Of a DNA stretch of 64,000 nucleotides, positions 34,690 to 43,513 are shown piece by piece. Under the pieces are notes generated by a model. That model did no database searches. It was not told where the DNA came from and was given only the letters and a program-made list of their open reading frames with translations. A program made the translations under genes and the position numbers. This DNA is from Picrophilus oshimae DSM 9789 (lineage in GTDB: Archaea > Thermoplasmatota > Thermoplasmata > Thermoplasmatales > Thermoplasmataceae). The stretch lies in assembly GCF_900176435.1 (NCBI RefSeq), contig NZ_FWYE01000002.1:248001-312000 (forward strand), given 5' to 3'. Numbering within the stretch: position 1 is the stretch's first letter; every line of letters starts with the position of its first letter.

Positions 34690-35625
34690 ATGGACAGAAA
34701 TGAACTTCTTAAGGAACCTGTAAAGGATATATCAATAAAATCAGAAACAACAATTTCAGAGCTAATAGGCATGTTTGGAAGGAGTGGCGGTTTCACTGCA
34801 AAAAAGATTTATGAGGGCTATGAGATAATAAAGGAAATGTTTAATGATGATGAAACAACATTTTTGTCCTTCCCGGCAGACATTATATCTACTGGTACCA
34901 GGGGCATAATAAATGAGCTTGTAAAAAGGAAGCTTGTTGATGTTATTATAACAACAAACGGCACACTTGATCACGATATAGCTAGAACCTATAGAGATTA
35001 TTACGCAGGTACATTCAATTTCAGTGATGCCATGCTCAGGGATCTTGGCATAAACAGGCTTGGCAACGTCTTTGTACCTGATGAAAGCTACGGTTCAATA
35101 ATAGAGGAAAAGGTCATGCCCATTCTTGATGAACTTTACAAGGAAAAGAAGGAATGGTCAGGATATGAGCTTATATGGGAGCTTGGAAAGAGGATAAACA
35201 ATGAATCATCGATAATCTACAATGCATATAAAAACAGGATACCGGTTTTTATACCCGGTATGACTGACGGCTCCGTTGGCTCACAGCTATGGTCATTCTA
35301 TGAAATGAACAGGGACTTTAGAATAAATCTTTTAGAGGATGAGCACAAATTGTCTGATATAATCTTCGATGCAAAGAAGACCGGTGCAATAATGATCGGC
35401 GGCGGTATTTCAAAGCATCACACAATATGGTGGAACCAGTTCAGGGATGGCCTTAACCAGGCGGTGTATATAACAACGGCACAGGAATATGATGGTTCTT
35501 TATCCGGTGCAAAGCTTGAGGAGGCCATATCCTGGAAGAAGGTCAGGGAGGATGCAAGGTTTGTTAACATATATGGCGACGCCACGGTTATACTCCCATT
35601 GATTGTTGCGCCATTCTTAAAATGA
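34690..35625 (+). CDS. dys: Deoxyhypusine synthase
   Basis: Transfers the aminobutyl group of spermidine to a lysine of aIF5A. 311 residues, NAD-dependent. SFPADIISTGTRGII near 60-74, TTNGTLDHD near 88-96, PGMTDGSVGSQLW near 189-201, GGGISKHHTIWWN near 237-249, and the catalytic lysine in EAISWKKV (Lys284 by alignment with the human WGK). Links to speH in the same window, since spermidine is the substrate. The start ATG 34690 follows a strong TATA region. Confidence 0.94.
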   Translation: MDRNELLKEPVKDISIKSETTISELIGMFGRSGGFTAKKIYEGYEIIKEMFNDDETTFLSFPADIISTGTRGIINELVKRKLVDVIITTNGTLDHDIARTYRDYYAGTFNFSDAMLRDLGINRLGNVFVPDESYGSIIEEKVMPILDELYKEKKEWSGYELIWELGKRINNESSIIYNAYKNRIPVFIPGMTDGSVGSQLWSFYEMNRDFRINLLEDEHKLSDIIFDAKKTGAIMIGGGISKHHTIWWNQFRDGLNQAVYITTAQEYDGSLSGAKLEEAISWKKVREDARFVNIYGDATVILPLIVAPFLK

Positions 35626-35636
35626 TAAAAATAATT

Positions 35637-36959
35637 TTATTTTAATGGTGTATTTTTTGTCTCAGGCGCAAGCAAAAGAGTTATAATCAGACCTATGAAT
35701 TCAAAGGCTGCAAAGTATATTACTATTGCCTTAAGACCAAACAGCGCATCGATAAATGGAAATGAAAATACGGCAAGTATTGATCCGAGCCTTGAAAATG
35801 ATGTTGAAAAGCCCATGGCACTTGCCCTTATTCTTGTCGGAAATATTTCAACAGGATAATCATACGTCATTGGGCTTGGTCCTATATTATGGAAGAAGTG
35901 AACCAGTCCGAAGGCGCTGAATGTGAATAAAAACGTTATTGATATAAATTCATTTATAAAAAAGAATGATATCAGAACTATCAATGAGCCCAAAAAGCCA
36001 ATTATTAAAAGCGGCCTCCTGCCGATGCGCTCAACATAGTATATGGCTATTATAAAGCCGATAAAAACAGGAACGGATTCTGCCATGCCTGAAAAAACAA
36101 CGTATAAATTGGTGTAAACAGAGCTTATCTGCGTTGAGAATATTAAAGGTGAATATGTCCATATACCATAGCTGACAACATCATATGAGAACCATGCTAT
36201 TGAAACAAAGATTGTCATTAATATGTATTTTTTGCTGAATATATCGGATAATTTACTTTTACCCTTTTCCAGCTCCGGAATGCCCATGAAATGGAAACCG
36301 GTTTCGCTCTCTATTTTTTTGTCGAGGTTTTTAAGTGCATTGTCACCGAATTTTTCCTTCAGCCAGTACGGCGTCTCCTCAAGACTGTTCCTTGAGAAGA
36401 GAACTATTAATGGAAAAACAGCACCTATAATATACATATAGCGCCATGCATATGGGCCGGTGAAAAGCACAAGGGGTATTGCAACTATTAAAAATATTAA
36501 AGAGCCTATGGAGAATGAAAATATATTAAAGACAAGGTATTTGCCACGTTTTTCCTGCGGTGAATATTCAGCCTGTATTGATGAGCTCACAGGATAATCC
36601 GCACCTATGCCTATTCCGGCCAGAAACTGGAAAATTGAAAACTCTATGTAATTTACAGAAAATCCTGTTATGAAGATAAATATGGAAACAAATATTAAAT
36701 CGTATAAGTATATTGATTTTCTGCCATATTTATCTGCAAGATGGCCAAATATTACACTTCCAACAAAGACACCCATTATTGATGATATACCCATTATTGA
36801 GATCTCATAGCTGGATAGATGCATCTCCGGTATTAAATATAAAAGGGCATATGAAAAAACGGTTAATGTATAACCATCCATAACTATACCCATTGATGAG
36901 AGTATGGTTATTCTTCTCATGAATTTTACAGGATTTCCATGATAACTAACATATTCCAT
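35637..36959 (-). CDS. MFS transporter of the sugar/metabolite porter type
   Basis: About 440 residues with 12 helices. FGHLADKYGRKSIYLYD near 75-92 and FLAGIGIGADYPVSSSIQAEY near 113-134 are the typical helix 2-3 loop and helix 4 signatures, and YPVEIFPTRIRASAMG near 368-383 is the second-half signature. The large loop between halves (residues 200-240) is hydrophilic. Substrate unknown. The start is ATG 36959; the TTG five codons upstream is weaker. It is convergent with dys. Confidence 0.82.
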   Translation of the reverse strand: MEYVSYHGNPVKFMRRITILSSMGIVMDGYTLTVFSYALLYLIPEMHLSSYEISIMGISSIMGVFVGSVIFGHLADKYGRKSIYLYDLIFVSIFIFITGFSVNYIEFSIFQFLAGIGIGADYPVSSSIQAEYSPQEKRGKYLVFNIFSFSIGSLIFLIVAIPLVLFTGPYAWRYMYIIGAVFPLIVLFSRNSLEETPYWLKEKFGDNALKNLDKKIESETGFHFMGIPELEKGKSKLSDIFSKKYILMTIFVSIAWFSYDVVSYGIWTYSPLIFSTQISSVYTNLYVVFSGMAESVPVFIGFIIAIYYVERIGRRPLLIIGFLGSLIVLISFFFINEFISITFLFTFSAFGLVHFFHNIGPSPMTYDYPVEIFPTRIRASAMGFSTSFSRLGSILAVFSFPFIDALFGLKAIVIYFAAFEFIGLIITLLLAPETKNTPLK

Positions 36960-37001
36960 GAAGGTATATCGCAAAATAATATAAAATATTTTAGTAACTA
37001 C

Positions 37002-40000
37002 TTATTTTTGAGTTTTAATAACCAGGTACTTTTTGCCATCCATATCCTCTTCAATTTCTATAATGCCATTTAATCTCAAATTTTTGATCTCCTTTTTTAA
37101 TGCATGCCTTGATATGCTGTGCCTTCTGCATGTTTTATATATAACGGAGAGCGGTTTTCCATTCATTGAATTTATAAAATCGCCTATATTTTTATTTTTG
37201 TATCTTAATTTATAATATGCAATAAAAGATGCCAGGATGATTAATATTATTAAAATGTAATAAACCGGAGACCCTGTAACAATAATGTATCTTGTATAAT
37301 AAACTGTTTTGCCGTCAAAGCTTAACCTTGCTGTAATGTTGTTGTAACCCAACGGCATTTTATATTTTATAATGCTGCCGGAACCAATGTATTTTCCATT
37401 TAAGAACCATGAAATAGAAACGTTTTTTGTATTTATGCCATTAAGAATTAAACTCAAAATGCCATTGTTATAATCTATACTGTATTTGTATATTTTAATA
37501 AAGTAATTTATGCCTGCATTGATTTCAACTCTCGATTCCGTTTTAAACAATGACTCTGCTGTTATGTTTATCCTGTAAAGACCGTTTTTATTAAATGTTA
37601 TATTAAAATATGTGTATCTACCAGGATTGACTATAATTCTTGTTTTATTCATGTAATCTATTATTAATTTATATGGTTTTACCGGATAATGTGTGTATAT
37701 CCTCATGTACAGTGTGTTGTTTGAAATTCTATGGTAAACCGTAATAATTGGCGTTTCAGTAAAATAATATACAATAATATGAAATGAGTTGTAATTACCT
37801 GTTTTTGAATAATACTTTACATTGAATTCATAAATTTTGTTACTTAATGTTAAATGTATTGAGCCATTGAAGTATTCATTGTTTATATAATATTTATAAT
37901 CTTTATTTAGGCTTATGTTAAGGTATGGTTTATTAATATAATATGTGCAATTTTTATAAACTTTGGGTATTGAATTATTAACGTAGAAATAATATGTATA
38001 TTTTGATTTTAGGCCATTTATTCCTGATAAATTTAATATCAAAATATAAATCCCGTTTCCATGAAAATTTCCAGAATTACCTGTTATATTTATATAATAG
38101 CTATTTGTAAAATTTTTAGAATTGTATGTAAAAATTGTTTTATTATTAAAAATAATTGATGCATTTAACTCTGCAGGCATGTTCACCTTTATTGAGATGT
38201 TCATTGTATTGTTATCTGAATTGCCATAGAATGATAGATTGTCTGTATTTACATGATATATTATTCCTGGTTTGTATGTTATCACAGTTATATCATATTC
38301 AGGGCCTTTAACCGTAATATTTCCTCTTAAAATTATGTAAAATGATACATTGTACAATCCATTTTTCAGTGATACATTTATATAATCATTGAATGTTTTA
38401 TACGTATTATTATTTATTTTAACAATATATGATGTTGCATTTTTTATTTTATTCCATGTGATGTTTATTTTACCTGAATTAAAGTATTCATTATTTTTTA
38501 TGTTTGTTTTCATCACCGGAATTGCCATTACATGGTATGTTACATTTTTGTAATAAAGTAAATTATATTTATCCAGTGTTGTAAATCTCAATGTAATATT
38601 TCCAGTGTAATTGCCAAGGGATAGATTAAAGCTTGAATTTCCATTAAAGGTTAAGTTTACATTTCTGTATTTAACATTAATGTATTTTAAATTAAACTCA
38701 GAAACATAGAACCTTACCGTCTGATTGTATATAACATATGAATTGTTCTCTGGATAAACATAGATACCGGGATACTTCAATGAATAGATCTTTAATGATC
38801 TTTCACAGGTATAACCTGCGGTATTTGTTACATTTATAAAGGCATTGTATATACCCTGGCCCACATTGCTAAGATTTAATTTCATAAATTTATTTATATT
38901 AAATGATCTTGAATTAAAGCTTAAAACTGATCTATAAGGAAGGTATGATGATACGTTTAAGTATATTAAATTGTAATCAAAATATTTTTTTACGGTTATA
39001 TTATCTATCTCTGGATGATATGCAGATAGATAATCATTCTTATAATATATATAAAATGTGCTGTTTTTAAATGATAGAATCGCGCCCCCATCAATTGATA
39101 TATTTTTATAAATCTTCGTTTTGCCGGAACTTGAATAAAGATATGAATTGTAAAAAAATGATGTGCCATTATATAAAATCAGTGGGCTGACTGAAATGTA
39201 TGGCATTTTTGGAAGCATGTTTATGTATATTCCATTGGATGATATTAACGGCCAGAGTGCACTTCCGTCGTTTATATATTCTATTGTTGATTTTGAGACG
39301 TTTATATAATAAATATTAACGATCTCATTATTTAAAAATTTTGATAGATAAATGGAGCCTCTTGATTTGTATATAATAAACAATGACTTATCATGGTACG
39401 CTCCTATGACGGTGCCGTTTATATTTATTATATTTTCATTATAATATATGGCTGTTTTATTTATAAATATAATATTGTTTGAATCACGGTATGCGTATAT
39501 ATATCCATTATTTTTAAAATACCTTATTTTAAAGGCTGCATTTGTTTTTGATATCGTTACCATTGAGATGTTATTTTTTATTAAAAACAGGGTTATGTTC
39601 CCTGAGTCCTGATAGAATAAACTGCCAGATACATTATTTAATTTACCATAATAACTTTTATTATAATAGTTATATGCAATTAAACTTTTATTGTTTATAT
39701 AAAAAACAGTGTTCAATGACCTTGCAAGAAAGGCGTTTTCAATATTTTTATCCACATTAAATGAGATGCATTTATAGTCATTTAAGCTATTATTAAATAT
39801 ATTATACGGTATGGATTTATAATTGTATATCGTTTGATCCGAGTACTGCCCGCCAAACATTATTGAAAGGTTGCCTGTATATATCTTTTTTAATTGAATG
39901 TTATATACATCATTATTAAATGCAAGATATACATGTTTTGAATTGTTTGAAATAAATATTTTAAAATAATAGATATGATTCATTTCTGACAGGTTTATTG

Positions 40001-40364
40001 AAGCATAATCTGAATTGCATATTAATGTGTTGTAGCAGAGATATGGACCGTATGATATATTTAATAATGTTTCATTGTTTTCTGAAAGCAGGATCGAATT
40101 CTCTGTTCTGCCATAATCATAGCAGTTATTCCATGATATGCCAAATGAATATTCTGTATAATTGCCAGATGGATAGTCAAACCTTAAATATGATGGTTTT
40201 TGGCATTTTGTCATAAATGTAATTGAATTATTATTACATTTAATGATATCATTTTCATTTTTATTTACTATTGATACATATGGACTGCCGGCATGTGAAT
40301 CGTGAAGGCTTAGAGCAGGCATGCACATAATTATTATTATGGCAAATACAAAAATGCCCCTCAT
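37002..40364 (-). CDS. Giant surface protein anchored by one C-terminal helix with a cytoplasmic winged helix
   Basis: 1120 residues. Residues 1-20 (MRGIFVFAIIIIMCMPALSL) are a signal peptide. The next thousand residues are rich in Asn, Tyr, Ile and Ser with dozens of N-x-S/T sequons. The N-terminal half has repeats of strand-like blocks that could form a propeller (for example NNIIFINKTAIYYNENIINI); the second half looks like a string of Ig/fibronectin-like modules. One hydrophobic helix at about 1033-1055 (PVYYILIILIILASFIAYYK) is followed by 65 residues, INSMNGKPLSVIYKTCRRHS then RHALKKEIKNLRLNGIIEIE, that read as a winged helix. This architecture suggests an outside-in sensor that contacts DNA, or a wHTH used for protein contacts. 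A palindrome lies at its own promoter. Confidence 0.7.
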   Translation of the reverse strand: MRGIFVFAIIIIMCMPALSLHDSHAGSPYVSIVNKNENDIIKCNNNSITFMTKCQKPSYLRFDYPSGNYTEYSFGISWNNCYDYGRTENSILLSENNETLLNISYGPYLCYNTLICNSDYASINLSEMNHIYYFKIFISNNSKHVYLAFNNDVYNIQLKKIYTGNLSIMFGGQYSDQTIYNYKSIPYNIFNNSLNDYKCISFNVDKNIENAFLARSLNTVFYINNKSLIAYNYYNKSYYGKLNNVSGSLFYQDSGNITLFLIKNNISMVTISKTNAAFKIRYFKNNGYIYAYRDSNNIIFINKTAIYYNENIININGTVIGAYHDKSLFIIYKSRGSIYLSKFLNNEIVNIYYINVSKSTIEYINDGSALWPLISSNGIYINMLPKMPYISVSPLILYNGTSFFYNSYLYSSSGKTKIYKNISIDGGAILSFKNSTFYIYYKNDYLSAYHPEIDNITVKKYFDYNLIYLNVSSYLPYRSVLSFNSRSFNINKFMKLNLSNVGQGIYNAFINVTNTAGYTCERSLKIYSLKYPGIYVYPENNSYVIYNQTVRFYVSEFNLKYINVKYRNVNLTFNGNSSFNLSLGNYTGNITLRFTTLDKYNLLYYKNVTYHVMAIPVMKTNIKNNEYFNSGKINITWNKIKNATSYIVKINNNTYKTFNDYINVSLKNGLYNVSFYIILRGNITVKGPEYDITVITYKPGIIYHVNTDNLSFYGNSDNNTMNISIKVNMPAELNASIIFNNKTIFTYNSKNFTNSYYINITGNSGNFHGNGIYILILNLSGINGLKSKYTYYFYVNNSIPKVYKNCTYYINKPYLNISLNKDYKYYINNEYFNGSIHLTLSNKIYEFNVKYYSKTGNYNSFHIIVYYFTETPIITVYHRISNNTLYMRIYTHYPVKPYKLIIDYMNKTRIIVNPGRYTYFNITFNKNGLYRINITAESLFKTESRVEINAGINYFIKIYKYSIDYNNGILSLILNGINTKNVSISWFLNGKYIGSGSIIKYKMPLGYNNITARLSFDGKTVYYTRYIIVTGSPVYYILIILIILASFIAYYKLRYKNKNIGDFINSMNGKPLSVIYKTCRRHSISRHALKKEIKNLRLNGIIEIEEDMDGKKYLVIKTQK

Positions 40365-40401
40365 ATTTCGGTATAAACAATAATTTAAAATTTTTTATGT
40401 T

Positions 40402-40414
40402 TTACACAGTGTAA
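40402..40414. promoter_or_regulatory. Perfect palindrome at the promoter of the giant surface protein
   Basis: TTACACAGTGTAA is a 13-nt perfect palindrome with a central A, 38-50 nt upstream of ATG 40364. A TATA candidate (ATTTTAAATTATT on the minus strand, near 40380-40393) lies between it and the start, so the palindrome is on the upstream side of the core promoter. Confidence 0.5.
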
Positions 40415-40450
40415 TATATAAAATTTGGGTTAAATAAAAAATAAAAGAGA

Positions 40451-41461
40451 TTAATACATCTTAAGAACGGCCCTGCCGTTTACCTCGCCATGCTTTAAGG
40501 CCTTTAAAGCCTCATTTGCCTCCTCCAGTTTATATGTTTTCGATTCGACCTTTATTTTACCATCTGCTGCAAGCTTTAATACCTCGTTCATATCCTGCCT
40601 TGTGCCGATCTTTGATCCCTTAATTTTTAACTCCCTTGTAAAATCAAACTCACCCTGGTTGCCACGAACTCCCTGAACAACAACACCGCCGTCCTTTACA
40701 AACTTTATTGAGTTCTTTATTGCAGCATCGGCAGGCGCAAAGATTATTGCAGCATCTGCAGTCTTTGCGAGCATGTCGGCATTTTCATAGTTGCGGTCCA
40801 TGATTACAACATCATCGGCGCCCATCTTATATGCAAGATCCTCATGGTTCTTTGATGTTGTTACAGCAACAACCCTTGAACCGTAAAGCTTTGCTATCTG
40901 CAGTGCTATGTGACCGACACCGCCTATTCCAACTATGTAAACGGTCTTGTCTGGCGATAGTTCTGCTTTTTTTACCGCAGTATATGCTGTAACACCCGGG
41001 CAGAATAATGGTGCATTAACCGGGTCTATGTTTGATGGAACCTTATTAACGTACCTTGAATCGGCTATCATGTATTCTGCATAGCCGCCATCAACGGTTT
41101 CACCAGTCCATTTACCATATGGGCATAGATGCTCCCTGCCGGATAAACAGTACTCACACTTTCCACATGCACTGTAAAGTGGCTGAAGACCGACTATATC
41201 ACCCTTCTTTAAATCTGTAACATTATCGCCAAGCTCCTCAACGCGGCCGATTATCTCGTGGCCCGGAATTATATTTGATTTTCCAGGAAGACCGTACTGA
41301 ACCCAGTCCCCCTCTATCATATGCAGATTTGAATGGCATACACCACAGGCAAGGTTTTTTATCAAAATTTCAAAACCCTCTGGCTTCTTTATATCAACGT
41401 CCTTGTATTTTAATGGATTTTCCTCCACTTTTCCTACCTTTTCTAGTACCATTGCCTTCAT
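40451..41461 (-). CDS. Zinc-dependent alcohol dehydrogenase (MDR family)
   Basis: NAD(P)-dependent oxidation or reduction of alcohols and aldehydes. 336 residues. The catalytic zinc ligand is Cys39 or Cys42 in ACGVCHSN, with PGHEIIGRVEELG near 67-79. The structural zinc site is CGKCEYCLSGREHLC near 94-108, all four cysteines present. The Rossmann loop is VGIGGVGHIALQ near 173-184. The substrate is unknown. It is divergent from the peroxiredoxin gene across a long AT-rich region. Confidence 0.9.
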   Translation of the reverse strand: MKAMVLEKVGKVEENPLKYKDVDIKKPEGFEILIKNLACGVCHSNLHMIEGDWVQYGLPGKSNIIPGHEIIGRVEELGDNVTDLKKGDIVGLQPLYSACGKCEYCLSGREHLCPYGKWTGETVDGGYAEYMIADSRYVNKVPSNIDPVNAPLFCPGVTAYTAVKKAELSPDKTVYIVGIGGVGHIALQIAKLYGSRVVAVTTSKNHEDLAYKMGADDVVIMDRNYENADMLAKTADAAIIFAPADAAIKNSIKFVKDGGVVVQGVRGNQGEFDFTRELKIKGSKIGTRQDMNEVLKLAADGKIKVESKTYKLEEANEALKALKHGEVNGRAVLKMY

Positions 41462-41576
41462 AATAATTGTTATGTTTTTATTATGTTTAAATTTTTTTGT
41501 TTTTTCTTATTTTTAATATATTTAACTATAAATTTCATATAGATGATATTTTTATACGGAAACGATATACCATATT

Positions 41577-42047
41577 ATGGTAAACGAAAATGAAAAGGCG
41601 CCTGATTTTGAGGCACCAGACATGAATCTAAAGATGGTAAGGCTGTCAGATTTTAAGGGCAAAAATGTTGTCCTTGCATTCTTTCCTGGGGCATTTACAT
41701 CCGTATGCACGAAGGAGATGTGCACTTTTAGAGATTCCATGGCAAATTTCAATAAACTGAATGCAACTGTACTTGGAATAAGCGTTGATGCCCCATTCTC
41801 GCTTGCAGAGTTTGCAAAACAGAACAATTTAAAATTTGATTTAATAAGCGATTCAACAAGGGAGATATCAAGAAAATACGATGTTTTGTACAATTCATTC
41901 CTGAATATAAAGAATCTGCAGGCATCAAAGAGATCCGTCTTTGTTCTTGACAGGGATGGAACCGTAAGATACAAATGGGTAAGCGAGGATCCTGGCAGGG
42001 AGCCTGATTACAAAAAGATAGAAGAGGTATTATCAAGCCTGAATTAA
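41577..42047 (+). CDS. Peroxiredoxin (AhpC/TSA, thiol peroxidase)
   Basis: Reduces hydrogen peroxide and organic peroxides in the cytoplasm. 156 residues. The peroxidatic cysteine is Cys44 in FFPGAFTSVCTKEMCTF, and Cys49 five residues later is a possible resolving cysteine in the BCP manner. ISVDAPFSLAEFAKQNNL and the C-terminal RYKWVSEDPG are typical. It stands alone with its own promoter and is convergent with the DUF1634 gene (12 nt). Confidence 0.93.
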   Translation: MVNENEKAPDFEAPDMNLKMVRLSDFKGKNVVLAFFPGAFTSVCTKEMCTFRDSMANFNKLNATVLGISVDAPFSLAEFAKQNNLKFDLISDSTREISRKYDVLYNSFLNIKNLQASKRSVFVLDRDGTVRYKWVSEDPGREPDYKKIEEVLSSLN

Positions 42048-42059
42048 ATTTTTATAATT

Positions 42060-42461
42060 TTATATAACGTATTTTGGTATCACCAGCATTGCAAAGAATA
42101 AATCAAAGAGAACTATTGATGCCATTGCAACATATAGATAATTTTTGTCCTGAAAGAATGATATCCAGCCTATGATAACAACGGTTATTGGCGTAAATAT
42201 CAGGATCCATAGGCCAAGCGTTATAAAGTATATTCCATCTATAAGACCTATTCCATGGAATATATCTCCAAGGGGTATGGACTTTGAATCAATATGGTGT
42301 GAATATGCATAGCCATAGTTTGCAAGCTGTGATAATGTAAATCCATCACCGCCATTTCTTAAAAATATTATTATAACACCAAGCAGGATGAATGAAATGC
42401 TTAATATTACACCACCGCGCAGGAAATAACTTATAACAACCTCATCATCATGGTTTTTCAT
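42060..42461 (-). CDS. DUF1634 membrane protein, partner of TauE/SafE
   Basis: 133 residues with three or four hydrophobic helices. DUF1634 proteins are repeatedly found beside TauE/SafE permeases in archaea and bacteria, and this one overlaps the permease stop by 4 nt (ATGA at 42458-42461). The motif LSQLANYGYAYSHH is in the first extracytoplasmic loop. Accessory subunit is the probable role. Confidence 0.75.
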   Translation of the reverse strand: MKNHDDEVVISYFLRGGVILSISFILLGVIIIFLRNGGDGFTLSQLANYGYAYSHHIDSKSIPLGDIFHGIGLIDGIYFITLGLWILIFTPITVVIIGWISFFQDKNYLYVAMASIVLFDLFFAMLVIPKYVI

Positions 42462-43459
42462 TTAAATCCCCTCACTGATAAATTACCATTGACCTTGTGC
42501 TGCTGATTTAAATAGAGCACAGATATTAATATTATTGCAATTGCTATTGATATGTAAAATTGCACGTTCAATGGTATCAGCGCAAATATTGAAAATTTAA
42601 CCGTGTAAAATCCCTTAAGGATCATCTCTATGCCAAGAAATGATAGTATCGCAAAAAACACCCAGCGTACGTTTCTGTTAGTTATTCTGACAAGAACCTT
42701 GGCACCGAGGAATGAGCCGACAAGAACACCTATGGCTGTTGCTGCTGCTATGAATGGCTCGATGTATCCTGCATACCAGTAAATTGAACTTCCGGTTGCT
42801 GCCGTTATGCCTATCATGAAGTTGCTTGTTGTTGTTGTAACCTTCATTGGCAGGTTCAGTGCCCAGTCCATGCCAAGAACCTTTAACGCACCGGAGCCTA
42901 TGCCGAGCAATCCTGAAATAACACCTGCAAAGAACATTATGATCTCTGCAAGGTACCATCTAACGCCCTGATAGCTTATCTCCTTCTGAAGCCTTGAATC
43001 ATAGTATTTTCCTGTTAATTGAAAAAGCCTTGTGGTCCAGTCAGGTTTCATTTTTATTGGCTCCTCGGAGCCTATCCTTCTTATCGTTGGTATCAACGAG
43101 AATAATAAAACTATGCCAAAAATAACATAAACAATCCAGTCCAGTTTATGATCATATATATAAACGGCCGTTACGGAGCCGACAATTGCACCAATAGTGG
43201 TTGCTATTTCAAGGCCTATGCCTATCTTTATGTTTGCTATCTTCTGCCTTGTGTATGCGCTTGCAGAACCTGCACTGGTTGCTATCGTTGATATTAAACT
43301 TGCGCCTGTTGCAAATATTATTGGTATTCCATAGAACAATGTTAGAACAGGAACAAGAACGGTGCCGCCGCCAAGACCGGTTAATGATCCTATAAATCCT
43401 GCTATTATTGATCCTATGACTATCGTGAGAAACTTAATGATTATAAATATTATAGACAT
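42458..43459 (-). CDS. TauE/SafE family anion exporter
   Basis: 333 residues with eight or nine helices. GFIGSLTGLGGGTVLVPVL near 21-39 and the later VISGLLGIGSGALKVLGM form the repeated glycine-rich signature of the two halves. Family members move sulfite, sulfoacetate or other C-S anions; the actual substrate here is unknown. A soluble loop of about 55 residues between the halves (RRIGSEEPIKMKPDWTTRLF and onward) is longer than usual. The pair with DUF1634 forms an operon. Confidence 0.85.
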   Translation of the reverse strand: MSIIFIIIKFLTIVIGSIIAGFIGSLTGLGGGTVLVPVLTLFYGIPIIFATGASLISTIATSAGSASAYTRQKIANIKIGIGLEIATTIGAIVGSVTAVYIYDHKLDWIVYVIFGIVLLFSLIPTIRRIGSEEPIKMKPDWTTRLFQLTGKYYDSRLQKEISYQGVRWYLAEIIMFFAGVISGLLGIGSGALKVLGMDWALNLPMKVTTTTSNFMIGITAATGSSIYWYAGYIEPFIAAATAIGVLVGSFLGAKVLVRITNRNVRWVFFAILSFLGIEMILKGFYTVKFSIFALIPLNVQFYISIAIAIILISVLYLNQQHKVNGNLSVRGFK

Positions 43460-43513
43460 TATTTAGGTATTTTTTTAACTTATTTATTATTTTTTAAAAT
43501 ATCTTTAAATAAT

